This document shows, in pieces, positions 1 through 11,878 of a stretch of DNA of 64,000 nucleotides; position 1 is the stretch's first letter; each line of letters starts with the position of its first letter. The notes beneath the pieces are model-generated. The model ran no database searches. It saw only the letters and a program-made list of their open reading frames with translations, and had not been told where the DNA came from. Both the position numbers and the translations under genes were made by a program. Source of the DNA: Linum tenue (lineage: Eukaryota > Streptophyta > Magnoliopsida > Malpighiales > Linaceae); NCBI GenBank assembly GCA_946122785.1, contig CAMGYJ010000002.1, forward strand, positions 43,860,495-43,924,494. Direction: 5' to 3'.

Positions 1-190
1 CCTCGAAATGAAAAAAAAAAGAAGGAAACGGAACAGAAATTCAGCGGCGAGCAAGACAAAAAGAAAAGGCACAAAAAAATAAATATAAAATAAATAAAAC
101 AAATAAACTGAACGGACTGTTTTAGAGAGAGAGGAAAGAGAGGGGAAGGAAGAGGAGAGAGAAGGGAGAAGGGGAACGGGGGAAAACAGA
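1..190 (+). promoter_or_regulatory. Proximal promoter and 5' leader of the bromodomain gene
   Basis: This stretch lies directly upstream of the ATG at 191. It has an A-rich segment at about 68-110 with TATA-like runs (aaatataaaataaat), followed by a GA-rich tract at about 125-185. Purine-rich leaders of this kind are common in plant housekeeping genes. The transcription start cannot be placed from sequence alone, so the split between promoter and 5' UTR is inference. Confidence 0.4.
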
Positions 191-3100
191 ATGGGTAAGG
201 CGGCAGCAACGGCGGAGACAATGACGAAGAAGCGGAAGAAAAAGGGACGGCCTTCCCTTCTTGACCTCCAAAAGCGAGCTCTCAAGCAAGAATTGCAGCA
301 GCAGCTGCAGCAGAAGAATCCTCCGCCCAAGAATCGCAATCAAAACCCTGCTCGCCAAAACCCTAATTCCCTCCTCAATTCCCGCCGATCTGCCCTCCGG
401 AACCCTCAATCTGGCGGCGACGATGACGACGGAGATGGCGATGACGACGAAGACGATGATGAGAGGAAGGAGAAGAAGCACAAGCTTCTGCTCGGCCTGA
501 ATTCCCAGCAGCAGCAATCGAATCCCCTTTTCCGTTCGAATTCCTCTGCCTCTAATTCTTACGGGTCGGGTTCCGATAATACCGAGGCGGCTGCGTTGGC
601 CATCGTCAAGCACCGCCAGATCGGAGGTGTCCGCCTCGGATCTGATGAAACGGTGATTCAATAAATTCCCCGATCCCCGTCAATTGATTAATTAATCGAA
701 ACAGGCCCCTTTTTTGTGCATTTTGCAATTGTGAATGTGGGGATTTTCGCGGGTGATTTTTCAATTTTGTGGGTTGCTGAATTCGAATAGGCGTGGAAGT
801 TTTTGACTGGGTCAGGGGTTTTTCTGGTTTATTTTTTTTAAATAAAATTTATCATCCCCTCTTTTTATCCTTTTGGAAATTCTTGGTTTTGTTCCCCATT
901 TGATTTCCTTTTTGTTTTGGGTTGAATAAATATATATATATTCTTTTTCTTAGTGTTGTTTGTATTGAATGAAACTTCTGATCTTAAATAATGGAGTGGA
1001 ATGGAATGAATGAATGGTAAGAAAGATGCAAAAGAAAAGAGTCCCCTCTTGTCTGAAAAATAAAGTTTTTGTTTGTCTTTTCTCTAATTGAGATGTTCAG
1101 TTCCTCTCAGTCATTTTAGCTCATGTACTTTCTTCGCCTTTTTACTGTAACTATTGCTCAGAGCTTCTTCTTCTAACACAGAAGAGAAGATGAGATGAGA
1201 TGAGATGAGATGATAATGATATGATATGCCAGTTCAGTGGCTACCTTCCTCTAATTTTAGTTTATCCCTTTTTCCCCTTTCCCTTTCTGCTTTTCCCAGC
1301 TTGGGATGGGGAGAGTTTCGAAGGAAATCTATGCTGTTGTTAGTGCTGCTGTAATCTCTGTAAAATTGAGTATTATATATAATGGAATGTGTTGCTGGGT
1401 TTTCCCTTTTGCAGGGTGAAAAGTTTTGGAAAGCGACGGACACTCTTCATGGTATGGTTGGTTTCCATCAGTCTTCAAAATCCGTGGAGGAAAAGGCGGT
1501 TCCTTGGACATGAAATATTTATATATTTTTGTGGGTTTTCTCATCTTGGGAAAGACTGTATTAGTAATTAATTGGTGAACTCATTCCTTTGCATTTATCT
1601 ATCTGTACAGGGTTATCAGGGGAGGAGCCTGGTCCCACGACGACACCTTTGCCAGACAAAAAGTTGTTGGTCTTCATTCTTGACAGACTTCAAAAGTGGG
1701 TCTCTTGTTTATAAGCTTCTCAGAGGGATTTTTTTTTCTTCTCTCTTCTCCATTTCAATTTTTTCCAAACGACTCGCTCATTTTGGTTTTCCTTATTTTC
1801 CCCACCATTGACTGTTATTCGGTTCTTACTGGTATTTGTCTTTTGCAGAAAGGATACCTATGGAGTTTTCTCCGACCCTGTGGATACAGAGGAGGTTAGT
1901 GCATTGATTGTATATGTGTTGAACGTACTCTGACAATGCCACCCTCTGCTGTGCTGATGTTTTGTGGTCAATTGCTTTTGTTACAGCTTCCTGATTATCT
2001 TGATATCATTGACCATCCCATGGATTTTTCTACGGTTAGGAAGAAGCTAGATGGCGGGGAGTACTCCAACTTGGAACAATTTGAGGTTTGTTTAAGAAAC
2101 TCTAAACTCTATCCTTTCTTGAAATTAAGTAGACTTCTGCTGGGTAAGTTTTTGAGGGGATAGCTTGAATATGCTGCCAGAGTAAGTTTGCCTCAAGCAG
2201 GTTTCGTATAGGCATCTCTAGAGGTGTTCCGTAGATGTAAATTGGGTCCTTCTACTATTTAAGATGTAACTTCGGATGCAGTCAAGTATGTAGAAGAATA
2301 GCTTGAATATGCAGCCAGAGTAAGTTTGCCGGAAGCAGGTTTCATATAGCTTTCTCGAGAGGTGTTCTGCAGATGCAAATTGGATCCTTCTACTTTTTAA
2401 GAACTAACTTTGGATTCAGTCAAGTATCAAGAAGAATATCACAGCTGCAGATGTTAATACTCTCTGTTGTTGGTAGAAGAGAAGCATCATGCCAAACTAT
2501 TCTTTGAATGGATGTGCATGAATTCAATGCTCCCATATGAATGTAAAGTACGTGTGGACTTGTTTGCTTGAAGTACACTTAATAGTGTGTCAGCTGTTGG
2601 GACAGCATTGCATATTAGTGTCCCATTTTGAAAATTTAAGAAGTAAAGAAATTTGACGTGAGTCTCAACGTGGTTTGATTGGTTCTTAAGGGTATGTGCC
2701 ATTAGTTTCATCCTAATGGTCATTCTGCTCTTGTAGAGAATGTCGTAGAAGTTAATTAACTACTTGATCTCCTATGCAGAACATTTGTCTGTGAAATTGA
2801 AACTTACTGGAGTTTGTTATAAATTTGCAGGGAGATATTTTCCTTATTTGTTCAAACGCAATGCAGTATAATTCTTCCGATACCGTTTACTATCGACAGG
2901 TTTGCACCCCCATCAATTTAGTGCTATACATATTTGTTTATCCGTGGTTTCTGTTAGAATTGTGGTTAAAAGTACTGTTACTGTCTCTCAGGCACGCTCC
3001 ATACAAGAGCTAGCTAAGAAGGACTTTGAAAATCTGAGACAAGACAGTGATGACGGTGAACCGGAAGAACCCAAAGTGGAGAAAGTCGTGAGGAGGGGCA

Positions 3101-4527
3101 GGCCACCAGGGAAGTCAAAAAAGTCACTCGAGAAGCCTCCACTTGACCGCTTGGCAATCGAGTTCTCGTCTGATGCAACACTCGCCACCGGAGGCGATAA
3201 CTCTATCGGGTCGAATGGTTATAATCTCAGGAAAACGACGTTGTTCAAGCAACCTTCTGATGCAGTTTTGAGAATCACTAATGGGCCTCACAATGGGGAA
3301 ACGAACGTTTCGCAACCCGAATGGGAAAATGAGTTTCCAGGTTTAGGATCATTAACTGCCTAATTGAACTTTCCTCTTATGCTAGCCTTTCAAGAAAATT
3401 AAAGTTCGTTTTTTTTTTGTTAACTTGCAGCTTCTGTGGTGAGGGCTGTGATGAAACATTCAAAGAAAACATTAGTAGATGAGAACAGGCGTGATACATA
3501 TAATCCTCCTTCAGCTTCCTCCGCACACGAGCCATCCATCTTGAATTCATTGGATGGAGAATTGAAGCAACTAGTCGCGGTATGTTGGAAATAAATCTCG
3601 TCCCCATTCTTGATTTGGGAAGGAAGTTGGTTTTGATGTTTTTGCTATGGAAAGATTACATTTTTTACTTTCAACCTTGGTTGTAGGCAATCATAATTCT
3701 CTCTGCTTAGTTTGCACTTACATTTTTTAAAACGTCATCAGGTTGGGCTAAGCGCGGAGTATGGTTATGCAAGAAGCCTAGCTCGATTTGCAGCTGGCCT
3801 TGGTCCAACAGCATGGGCAGTAGCTTCTAAAAAGATTCAGCACGTATTGCCTACGGGAGTCGAATTTGGTCCTGGATGGGTAGGAGAAAACGATGTGGTC
3901 CAGAGTGGCCGTGTTTTATCCAATGATACTGCGTCCGATGATCCATCTAACAGTCATCAAACCCTCTCAACAGGCATAAGTACGACCCCGACTGTAAACA
4001 TGCATCAGACATGGAGCAGAGAAGATACAGCAGTGAGAAGTGGTGCCGTTGGACCATCAACTCCGTTCAACGACTGCATTACTCCTACCATGAAGCCTAT
4101 GGCACCGCCGCTAGCTCAACAGAAAATTCGAGGTGTTGCCTCTTCATTCGACTGCAGTACTTCTCAGGTTGGCGTGCTTCCAACGACACCCTACCGGCCA
4201 TTTGGTGTGGTTCCGAGTTCGTACACAAGTTTCGGTCAAATACAGCAGGGGCATGCTTTCGATCCGAACAAGGGCAAGCCAGGAACTTTCAGCTCGGGTA
4301 CGTCATCAGCTCCTGGCAGCAGTATACCAACAACCACGACAGGGTTTGCTGGGAGAACCGCGGGGTCTCAGGGACTACCGCCAGCACCGCTGTACCATAA
4401 TGAGCAGGAGCTCTTCCAGTTCCCTACAGACCTAAACGTCAGTTTCTTGTCGCCAGGTTCGCCCAATTCGTCTGGGGTTGTTCCGATTGGTTCCCCAAAG
4501 CAGCCAGACTTAGCATTGCAGCTTTGA
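191..4527 (+). CDS. Bromodomain protein, BRD1/BRD2/BRD13 type (nine exons, 693 aa)
   Basis: This is a nuclear acetyl-lysine reader. Exons I read are 191-652, 1415-1451, 1611-1695, 1849-1894, 1987-2085, 2831-2899, 2992-3340, 3431-3579 and 3742-4527. All introns are GT-AG, phases agree, and the sum is 693 codons plus TGA. A basic, AT-hook-like stretch (KKRKKKGRPS, residues 13-22) is followed by Gln-rich and Asp/Glu-rich low-complexity segments. The bromodomain covers about residues 180-282: the ZA part includes YGVFSDPVD and HPMDFSTVRKKL, and the acetyl-lysine Asn is N257 in NAMQYN. A second AT-hook (RRGRPPGK) is at about 300-307. The C-terminus is low complexity and ends PDLALQL, as in the plant family. 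From family knowledge, Arabidopsis BRD1/2/13 are subunits of BRM-type SWI/SNF remodelling complexes. That this copy does the same is inference. No breaks are seen. Confidence 0.93.
2161..2438 (+). repeat. Tandem duplication inside intron 5 of the bromodomain gene
   Basis: Two direct copies of about 138 bp lie next to each other. Each starts tagcttgaatatgc(t/a)gccag, the first at 2161 and the second at 2299. They differ by scattered substitutions and run through similar segments (agtaagtttgcc, gaggtgttc, gatgtaaattg). The duplication lies wholly within the 745-bp intron between exons 5 and 6 and does not touch splice sites. Confidence 0.8.
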
Positions 4528-4990
4528 GGGATGATTGATTTAGAGAGTGTAGGGATGGCTTACTGGTTTATTATTTTAGTTTTTCTTGTGGGGTTTTAGG
4601 ACCCCGCCATTATTTGGCTCTCTTTTGAACTGACTAATATGTAGGAGGGGAAGAAGGGAAATGGGAAACAATAAGATGGGAGATTTGGGGGAGGGGATTG
4701 GGTGAAAGGGGGTATTTAAGGATTTAGGCGATGGTCTTTGTATTGAGCATAATTGAAGTTAGTTGTATACTCTGATGATTGGAAGGGAAAGGAGACGGAA
4801 TTTATGGTGTAGGGGAGTGGGAAATCTGTATAGATTTTATGGGATTGTATCAAATTTTAATATGTGTAGGTGAAAGAAACCACAGATTAACAGTTCATAT
4901 GGTGTTCGCATTTCGTACTGCTTTTTGTAAGAGATTCTCCCGTTCTGTTACGTGAGTCAATTCTCTGATTTTTGTTTTTACAAAATATAA

Positions 4991-5028
<38 letters not shown>

Positions 5029-5100
5029 ATTCCATCCTGAAATTTAACCAGACCAGAAAATTAAAAACAGAAAATTAAAAACACGACATGTAATCTGGTA
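4528..5100 (+). other. 3' UTR of the bromodomain gene, then spacer with an (AT)17 microsatellite
   Basis: After the TGA at 4525-4527 comes T- and G-rich non-coding DNA. It contains an AATAAG at about 4669 and other weak polyadenylation-like motifs, so the 3' UTR probably ends within about 350 bp. A perfect (AT)17 run occupies 4993-5026. I see no other gene. Confidence 0.5.
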
Positions 5101-5378
5101 CAATGAAAAGACATTTCTAGTTATCAAATAGACTTACTACTCGATCTACGAATCGCACATTAAATCTAGTGTGAATAGCGAAATAGTGCACTACCTCCTC
5201 GAGGATGACCCCTATATGATTATCTCGGGTATCTGCCTGATTTATTTTATCAATGATCACTTTGGCATTTCCTTCGAACCTCATCTTCTTAAACCCGTTC
5301 TCCAGACACCAGAGAATAGCCTCCCGGAGAACGAGTAGCTCGACAACCATAGGATCAACATTATCATCAAACTGCACC

Positions 5379-6380
5379 TAGGGGTGGGCAACGGGACGAG
5401 ACAGGATACCCGTCCCGTTTGAAACGGGTACCCAATCCCATTTGGAGAGCAATCTCCATCCCCATATCCCAAACCCGGACGGGTTAACGGGTACCAGTTA
5501 CCCGTACGGGACGGATAACGGTCGGGTACCCATACTACCCTTAAATACCCGTTCAATCCGGCTAGCTTCCATCTTATACCTCTTATTTAGCACAGATACG
5601 AGTTCCAATCTTGTAGCTCACGGAAAGAATAAAGAGCCAGAGATAATACTACTAGTCTTGAACCTGGAGGTCCCAGGTTCGAATCTCTTCAGTAGTACCT
5701 AATTAAAAAAAAACCTATATCACCCTTATAAAAAAAAAAGAATAAAGAGCCAGAAGGAACTTTCTCTTTGATTTTTCTTCCTGCTTTCTTTTTCTGTTTA
5801 ACCTTGCAACAATTATGTATCTTAATGCTACGAGAGTAAGATGAGCCACTAAAATACTCGTGCCTACTCTTTCCATTCTTGCTTCTTCTGCTAATCCATT
5901 GACGACTTTCTGTGCAGGTACCAGCTACAATTGCATATGCTTTATGTGCCTTTTTTAGCTTAAAAGTTCTTACAGGAATTGTGTTGTTTCCTTATGTGTT
6001 TTATATTTCCTTTATTTTTAATCTTAATAATATCATGTCAGCAGGAATCGAGTTTCATCGGCAGGAACATGAAGGTTAATATCACATAATGAAATTAGCT
6101 CGGCATTGGGTTTGGCAATTTGGAAAATCGAATGGGGCAGCAAGAGGCGGGTTGGGGTTGGAGTGGGCTTGTTTTTTGGCCTTTGGACTATTGGGTATAA
6201 CGGGTACCCGTAATACCCAAACGGGTATTAGCGGGTAACCCACGGGTACCCAAAGTAGCGATTCTTGATCCCAAGTCTCATCTCGTAAAAAAACTTACGG
6301 GTATTTGGGTACTTGTAACGCTAAAAAAATGGGACGGGTACGGGTATACCCAAATATCTGTATCCCGTTGCCCACCCCTA
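5379..6380. mobile_element. Non-autonomous hAT-type DNA transposon, 1002 bp, with 8-bp TSD
   Basis: The left end reads TAGGGGTGGGCAACGGGA and the right end is its exact 18-bp reverse complement. The flanking 8-bp target site ACTGCACC is repeated at 5371-5378 and 6381-6388. An 8-bp TSD and a TIR of the form YAGGGGTGNNAA are typical of hAT elements. The inside is rich in GGGTACCC-like words and has no transposase. A SINE is nested at 5642-5736. The element interrupts the LINE RNase H domain. Confidence 0.9.
5642..5736 (+). mobile_element. tRNA-derived SINE fragment inside the hAT element
   Basis: The segment has a pol III B-box match (GGTTCGAATC at 5676-5685) and ends in cctatatcacccttataaaa plus an A-run. 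It is bounded by direct repeats AAAGAATAAAGAGCCAGA at 5624-5641 and 5737-5754, about 18 bp, as expected for a LINE-mobilised insertion. It lacks an A-box, so it is probably 5'-truncated. It resembles the reverse-strand fragment at 45773-45885. Confidence 0.75.
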
Positions 6381-7673
6381 ACTGCACCCCTTTAGCCAAG
6401 AGGACCCTCCCTTCTGGGTTCATGATAATCAATCCCCCGGTCGAGTGAAACTCACTCTTAGTTGCCCCATCCCACATACAGATAACTGAGTTAGGGTGCC
6501 CATCACCTAAGGACCTTGCTTGTGGGATGGATGATCGCAAGACACGGTCTACTGGCAAACTAATCCACTCCTGGTACTGCTGGTGAAATTGTTGCATTAA
6601 AGCTGGGATCCCAAGTTGTTTGCCTTCAAATACAACCCAATTTCTTGATTGCCAGATCCTCCAAAGGACATCAACTACAACCATAAACAGTTGAGGTTGA
6701 TGTATCAGTAACATCAACTTTTTAAGGAAGAGCGGAAAAGTTTGAGGAGGCAAACTTTGGCCAACATATTCGAGGCCCGAATGGTCTCATAAATCCCTTG
6801 CCACTGGGCCATCAAGAAACAAATGTTCAATGTTTCCGATTCTGCCCAGCAAATCGGACACCTGGTAAGCACCTGAACTTCCTTCTCAATTAGGGCTTTC
6901 GTCGTTGGAAGGATCTGGTGGAATATTTTCCATAAAAACACTTTTAACTTGTGTGGAATATGGGCTTCTACAAGCAGGTCCAACTCGACCTATCCATCCA
7001 ACTAGCCATGGATCACCATAGATCATCTTGTTTATCTTACAAGACTGCAAAATTATAAGTTGATTTGACAACGAAAATCCCGTCACATGTGTCATGCCAG
7101 ATCAATCTATTCTCGACATCCTGGTGAGGAAGAGGAATTGTTTTGATGCCACGACAAGTTGTCGGGTTAAACCACTGGCTAAGTTTTAGATCACACCACC
7201 ACCCCTCTCCTTGGCAAATTACCTCCGCCACCTTCTGGTCTCCACCCTCTGGTAGCACCTGGAGATTATACATAGGGGTATGGGGGTGTAATCGAGGAAT
7301 CCAATTTGAGTGAAGCAGTGAAGCTGCCCGGCCATTACCAATTTGCCAAAGTAGCCCCTTAACTAATAACTGAAGGCCATACAGGATACTCTGTCATCCC
7401 CACGACGGGCGAGATCGCACAGTAGTATTAAGGAAAGTCCCTGTTGGGAAATATTTCCCTTTGTAAACCTGGGCTAGGAGCGAATGAGGTTCGTCTAGGA
7501 TGCACCATTCAATTTTGTCCAAGAGCGCCTGATTAAAATGTTTGAATCCATGAAACCCCATCCCCCCATCGTGCTTACTCCGACACATATTCCGTTAGGA
7601 CATCCACCATATCCGGGAATGACCCTCTTCAACACCTCACCAGAATTTGACCACGTGTCTATCTAAAAGTCGA

Positions 7674-7677
<4 letters not shown>

Positions 7678-7714
<37 letters not shown>
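7678..7714 (+). repeat. (GA)n microsatellite
   Basis: An uninterrupted GA dinucleotide run within the decayed LINE. Confidence 0.9.
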
Positions 7715-7718
<4 letters not shown>

Positions 7719-8084
7719 GTGGCTTGAAACAGGTTATGACATGTAATGTCAGAGCTAAAGCTACTGATTTAATAAATGTCTCCTTTGATGCCCAAGACAG
7801 GGTCCTTTGCTTCCACCTCTAAAGCCGACCGACCAGCTGTTTCTCCAAAAATCGGAGAATAGCCATTCTAGATTAGGTTATCAGTGTGAGATAATTTAGA
7901 TATTTATCATGAACCCCCACATCTCTGAATACCAGAATCCGAGCAAGAAAATCTTGGTCCGACAGAGAAATATTTTTAATAAACATACTGCCGATTTAGC
8001 CAAGTTAACCCTTTGGCCACTAAGTTCCTCGTATTAATTTAAAACCTCAATCATATTCTCACTTACCGTAGAGAACCTCTGAGG

Positions 8085-9065
8085 AATAAATAAGAATCAT
8101 CTGCAAAAAAAATAGATGTGAAATCTGAGGAGCTCTAGGGGCAACTTTAACCCCTTCTAGCTTCCCTTCAGAAATAGCCTTCCGAAGGAGCGCCGCGAAC
8201 CTCTCCGTGCAAATCACAAACATGAGAGGGGATAGCGGGTCCCCCTACCGGAGACCTCTTGAAGGTGTGAAAAATCCCGATGGTGTGCCATTCATAAGGA
8301 CTGAAAACGACGTTGAGCTAAGACATTCCTGGATCCAGCCTCTCCAGGTAGAGTTAAAGCTCAATTTTTCCAAAACCGCAAGGAGAAATGGCCATTCGAC
8401 TCTATCATAGGCCTTTTCCATGTCAACCTTTAGAGCTATGTACCCTTTCTTGCCTTTGATTTTGATTTTCAAATAGTGCATTAGCTCATGCCCTAGCAGG
8501 ACATTCTCCACCATTTGTCGTTCATGAATGAAAGCATTTTGTCCCTCCGAAATGATTTGTGTTAAGAAACAGGCTAGTCTTTCAGACATGATTTTGGTTA
8601 TAATCATATATACAAAGTGGCATAAGCTTATCTACTTGATTTGCCTCATGTCTTCTACATTGTCCACTTTAGAGATCAGAGTGAACCAAGTGTGATTAAA
8701 ACTTTAGAGAATCGTTCTCGTACTAAAGAAAGAACCGACTGCTTCCATCACCGATTCACCTACAATATCCCAAAAGGACTTGAAAATTTCCCAGTGAACT
8801 CATCGGACCCAAGTGCCTACTTTGATCCCATAGAGAAGACCGTTTTACGAATGTCACTAGGAAGGACATCTGTCGTAAGACTAACAATCATTTCCGCCAT
8901 TACTCTACGAAATATCGGTAGATCTGCGACCTTGGCTTCCATGTTCAACACTTGATTTTCAGAGGTGAAGATAGTTTGATAAAAATCTATGGCAATATCA
9001 GCCCTTCTTCTCTCCTCAGTGATCCATTCCCCACTATCATTTCGTAACTCGGACATAAGTTTCAT
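8085..9065 (-). pseudogene. LINE reverse transcriptase domain, broken
   Basis: Minus-strand reading gives QNAFIHERQMVENVLLGHE, then KVDMEKAYDRVEW (first catalytic Asp region) and GTPSGFFTPSRGLR, and lastly a degraded FADD box near 8100. The stretch between 8640 and 8817 and the stretch below 8245 have lost the frame. Plant L1 RTs copy element RNA at the nicked target; this copy is dead. Confidence 0.8.
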
Positions 9066-9370
9066 TTTTTTTCGAGCCCGTGTGACTCTTTATTAAATCT
9101 CATGGACATGGAAGTACGTCGTATTTTTGTCATCCTTCTTAAGCCAACGGACCCTTTATTTTGTTGCCATTAAATCTCATCTGCCTCCCATTGCTGACTC
9201 AATTTAGCCTCCAAATCCTCACTTTATTCCAATCAATCGGGTGAACTAGTTTAGTCCGTTCTATCTCAGATTGGAGGGTCTTGATATTTCGAAGAGAATT
9301 CGTCGTACCCGCCCTACTCCAATCATAGAGCAAATGTCGGAGTTTCTTCAGTCTCTCCTTCATTTCTACT

Positions 9371-9856
9371 TATTCATGTACAATCTCGTCTGAGTAAATA
9401 TAAGATTATAGAAAAGGTAAAATTGTTGAATGAATGTGTGATGTCATTATTTTTAGCGGTGGAACTGAGTCAAACTCAGCCCTGATCCTAATACTATTCT
9501 AAAAACCCTGGCCTTATAGTACTTGACCACGATCGACCCTATTCTCCTTTGACTCTGTCTGTCCCATGCAGGTAGGGTTAGATAGGACCGGGTCGAGTTA
9601 CAGGGTCGACCCAAATTATTTTATTTCATATTAGTATCAAACTAAATTTTAGAAAATCCAAATCGGATCTTCACATTTTAAACCCACCCAAAAATATGAA
9701 ATTAATTATGAAAATTTCAGTTAATTCCATAAATTTAAAATTACTTAAGAGCCCAAATTAACATAAAAAACGCTATGTTATTATGAAACATGAGGTATTG
9801 TGGATGTCTATTGGATTCTACATTGGATGTCACATTGCATTCTACGTTGGATGCTA
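9371..9856. other. Intergenic DNA without recognised features
   Basis: The stretch is AT-rich with short GGGTCGA-type words at about 9560-9610. Loose internal repeats (ttggattctacattggatgt and similar) lie at about 9800-9855. No ORF or element end could be supported. Confidence 0.4.
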
Positions 9857-10096
9857 TGTTAGGAATTATTTACCTCCCTTAATTTGATTATGATAATGAT
9901 TCATCTTCATGGCTCAATGCATCACTTTCAAGTGCATTGATAGAGAAAATTGTAAGGTTATGTATATGTGCCTATAAATAGAGCTCTTCATTGTACAAAA
10001 CATGAGATAAATAAGAAAAACACTTCTCCTATTTTCTCTTGTGTCTTTCCCTCTCCACTCTCTCTTACTGTTGTTCTCCTCTCTTAGTTTATAACA
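9857..10096 (+). mobile_element. Probable solo copia-type LTR
   Basis: The segment starts TGTTAGGAATTATT and ends TTTATAACA. It holds a TATA box (CCTATAAATAG at about 9971) followed by a short pyrimidine-rich U5-like part, all typical of plant copia LTRs. No second LTR or primer-binding site follows, and the flanks do not form a matching 5-bp TSD, so it is either old or slightly mis-bounded. The end could instead lie at a second TATAACA near 10373. Confidence 0.5.
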
Positions 10097-10911
10097 TACG
10101 TCTAGTTCTTGGCTTCTTCTTGCCAAACCAATCACTCACACTGTACTCAATTTTTCCAACCCTAATCACCAACCGCCTGAAAACACATTCCACCATCGCT
10201 ACCGCCTCCTCCAACACTCATCTGCCTATGCTCCATCATATATTTCCTCACCTCCCTCTTTATCCTCTGTTGCATTGCCGGCACGAACTTCGAGTTGAAC
10301 CTCGACGACTCCACTTGACTATTTACAAGTGCCGAAACATGGATCGGGTCCCAGATGGCTCACCGGCTATAACATTGTTATCGTATTGGCAGCAATAATG
10401 GTACTTTTGTGACTACAATTTACAGTAGGAGTAGCCAGAGGTGGCAGAATATGAGTCGAAATGTGTTTTCAGCTTCATAACTCAAAACTACCCAATCCTT
10501 ATTGGGCAAACATCCGACCTGGCCTTATTTGAACCCTAAGAGGTAATTGGCCAGACCTGCCCCTCAGGATCGGGCTGAGCCTCTTGTCACAATTCTTTTG
10601 ATTAGATGGTCTTACAATGAGTAAAAAAAGGAATATGTTAAGTTGTATTCGATTGAGATTCACTCAACTTCTTGTTGAATTTTTCCCGTTTGTGTTTGCC
10701 GAAGATGATTTTGATTTATTTAGGGCACATTTTGTCTGTGGATGAGTGAAGAGTGAGAATATCGAAGGAAATGTAGAATAACATAGGGAAATGGACCAAA
10801 CCCTTTGGAGCTGGATCCAATAACACCATCCTCAACATTTAACCTCAGCTTGACCAAGGTTCAGGCTTCGTGGGCTCATATCCAATAATAGAACCCAGTT
10901 TGTGCCCATCC
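10097..10911. other. Intergenic DNA without recognised gene
   Basis: It begins pyrimidine-rich and may be more of the LTR to its left, then becomes ordinary AT-rich spacer. The open frame at 10039-10398 is low-complexity and lacks family similarity that I can see. Confidence 0.35.
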
Positions 10912-11248
10912 GGGTTAAGATCAGGTGACTAGGGGGGGTCTTTAGTCACATGACTAAGTGAATCTCAGCCCTTCCACCTCATTAAAATTCAATGGCTCAG
11001 ATTAATTCAATTTAGTGAAGGGCATGATAGTAATTGCATGATTTATTAATTTTTAATTATTAATTAATTTAAAAAAACCTAACATGCTCCGGTGTTTTCC
11101 CCAGGCTGGGTTTCCGGGGGCCAGGAATTTTCGTTTCTGGCGGCTCAGGGATAGGGGATGCGATTGGCGGCGGGCATGAATTTTGTTCCCTGCCTGGGTT
11201 TCCGACCAGGGATAGAGATTTATATCCCATGCCCATGTCCCCATTTGT

Positions 11249-11282
<34 letters not shown>

Positions 11283-11878
11283 TTTCGACGAATTGAGACA
11301 GCGGAGGTGAATTTTCGACGATAGTGCTGGATTCGTGATTTTGTAATGTTTATAAGTCCGGTTTGTAATGTTTATATCAGTTCAGTTTGTATCATTTATG
11401 ATTTTAGTTTGTTATTTTTGTCTATTGTGTTTGTAATGTTTATATGACTATTTTGTATACATTTTAATTTGTAATGTTTGTTTTTCTAGTTTGTATACTT
11501 TATTTTGTGATTTGTATACTTTGTATTCTTTGATTTGTAATACAAGTTTACTGTTTTGTATTGTAAGTAATGGTATTTTGTACTGTTAGTATGTTTTGTA
11601 ATGTTTGTCGGTCTAGTTTGTATTGTTTGTATAGTTCGTATGTTTCGTATTGTTTGTAAATCCGTTTGTATGTTTTATTGCTCTAGTTTGTATTATTTGT
11701 ACTGTTTGTAAGTCCGGTTTGTATACTTCATGATTTTTCATAATACCCAAACTACCCCTGACATTAATTAAATAACCCTTCCCACTTTTTAACCATCAGA
11801 TTGATATGTCCAGATCTAAGGGCTGAGAAGGGCTTAGTCAAATGACTAAGCACCCCCTTAGTTACAGGATCCGGACCC
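10912..11878. mobile_element. Non-autonomous Mutator-type element A, 967 bp
   Basis: The flanking direct repeat GTGCCCATCC (10 bp) is at 10902-10911 and 11879-11888. The ends are imperfect inverted repeats of about 50 bp: left GGGTTAAGATC..., right (reverse complement) GGGTCCGGATC..., both continuing through ACTA(A/G)GGGGG, TTAGTCA and CTCAGCCCTT. A 9-10 bp TSD and TIRs starting with G point to a MULE-derived element. There is no transposase. The inside holds a (GA)n run at about 11252-11278 and TG-rich repeats. Confidence 0.85.
11330..11735 (+). repeat. TG-rich imperfect repeats (GTTTGTA words) inside element A
   Basis: Dozens of irregular copies of GTTTGTA(A/T)TGTTT, TTTGTATACTT and similar words follow one another without a fixed period. 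The stretch is confined to the Mutator-type element. Confidence 0.6.

Larger units (their letters stand above)
5117..6983 (-). pseudogene. LINE ORF2 C-terminal part (zinc region plus RNase H), split by an insertion
   Basis: The RNase H reading runs GGLIIMNPEGRVLLAKGV at about 6445-6390, then breaks at the hAT insertion. It continues at 5377 with LREAILWCLENGFKK, GNAKVIIDKINQADT and NVRFVDRV. Continuity of the protein on both sides of 5379-6380 shows the insertion came after the LINE. Further frameshifts lie around 6750. RNase H of plant L1 elements removes RNA from cDNA hybrids; this copy cannot act. Confidence 0.8.
5101..9370 (-). mobile_element. Decayed LINE (non-LTR retrotransposon), interrupted by a hAT element
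   Basis: Read on the minus strand, the order is that of a plant L1-type ORF2 that ends in RNase H. A pre-RT segment is at 9065-8817, and RT with VDMEKAYDRVEW is at 8607-8245. An FFADDS active-site motif is near 8113-8090. RT-downstream pieces lie at 7588-7394 and 7273-7037. A zinc-binding RVT region (PHKLKVFLWK, RCPICW) is at 6983-6714, and RNase H starts at about 6450 and resumes at 5377-5117. The pieces lie in different frames with stops between them, so it is inactive. No ORF1 or endonuclease part is seen. The outer ends are approximate because I find neither a clear poly(A) tail nor a TSD. Confidence 0.8.

Noticed and set aside
122..661. 179-codon minus-strand frame opposite exon 1 of the bromodomain gene
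   Set aside because: Low-complexity shadow of a repetitive coding exon; the plus strand fits a nine-exon gene with matching phases.
5676..5685. Possible tRNA gene (B-box GGTTCGAATC)
   Set aside because: No acceptor stem or anticodon arm; poly(A) tail and TSD show a SINE.
10039..10398. 119-codon plus-strand ORF
   Set aside because: Starts inside a probable LTR U5 and is pyrimidine-driven low complexity.
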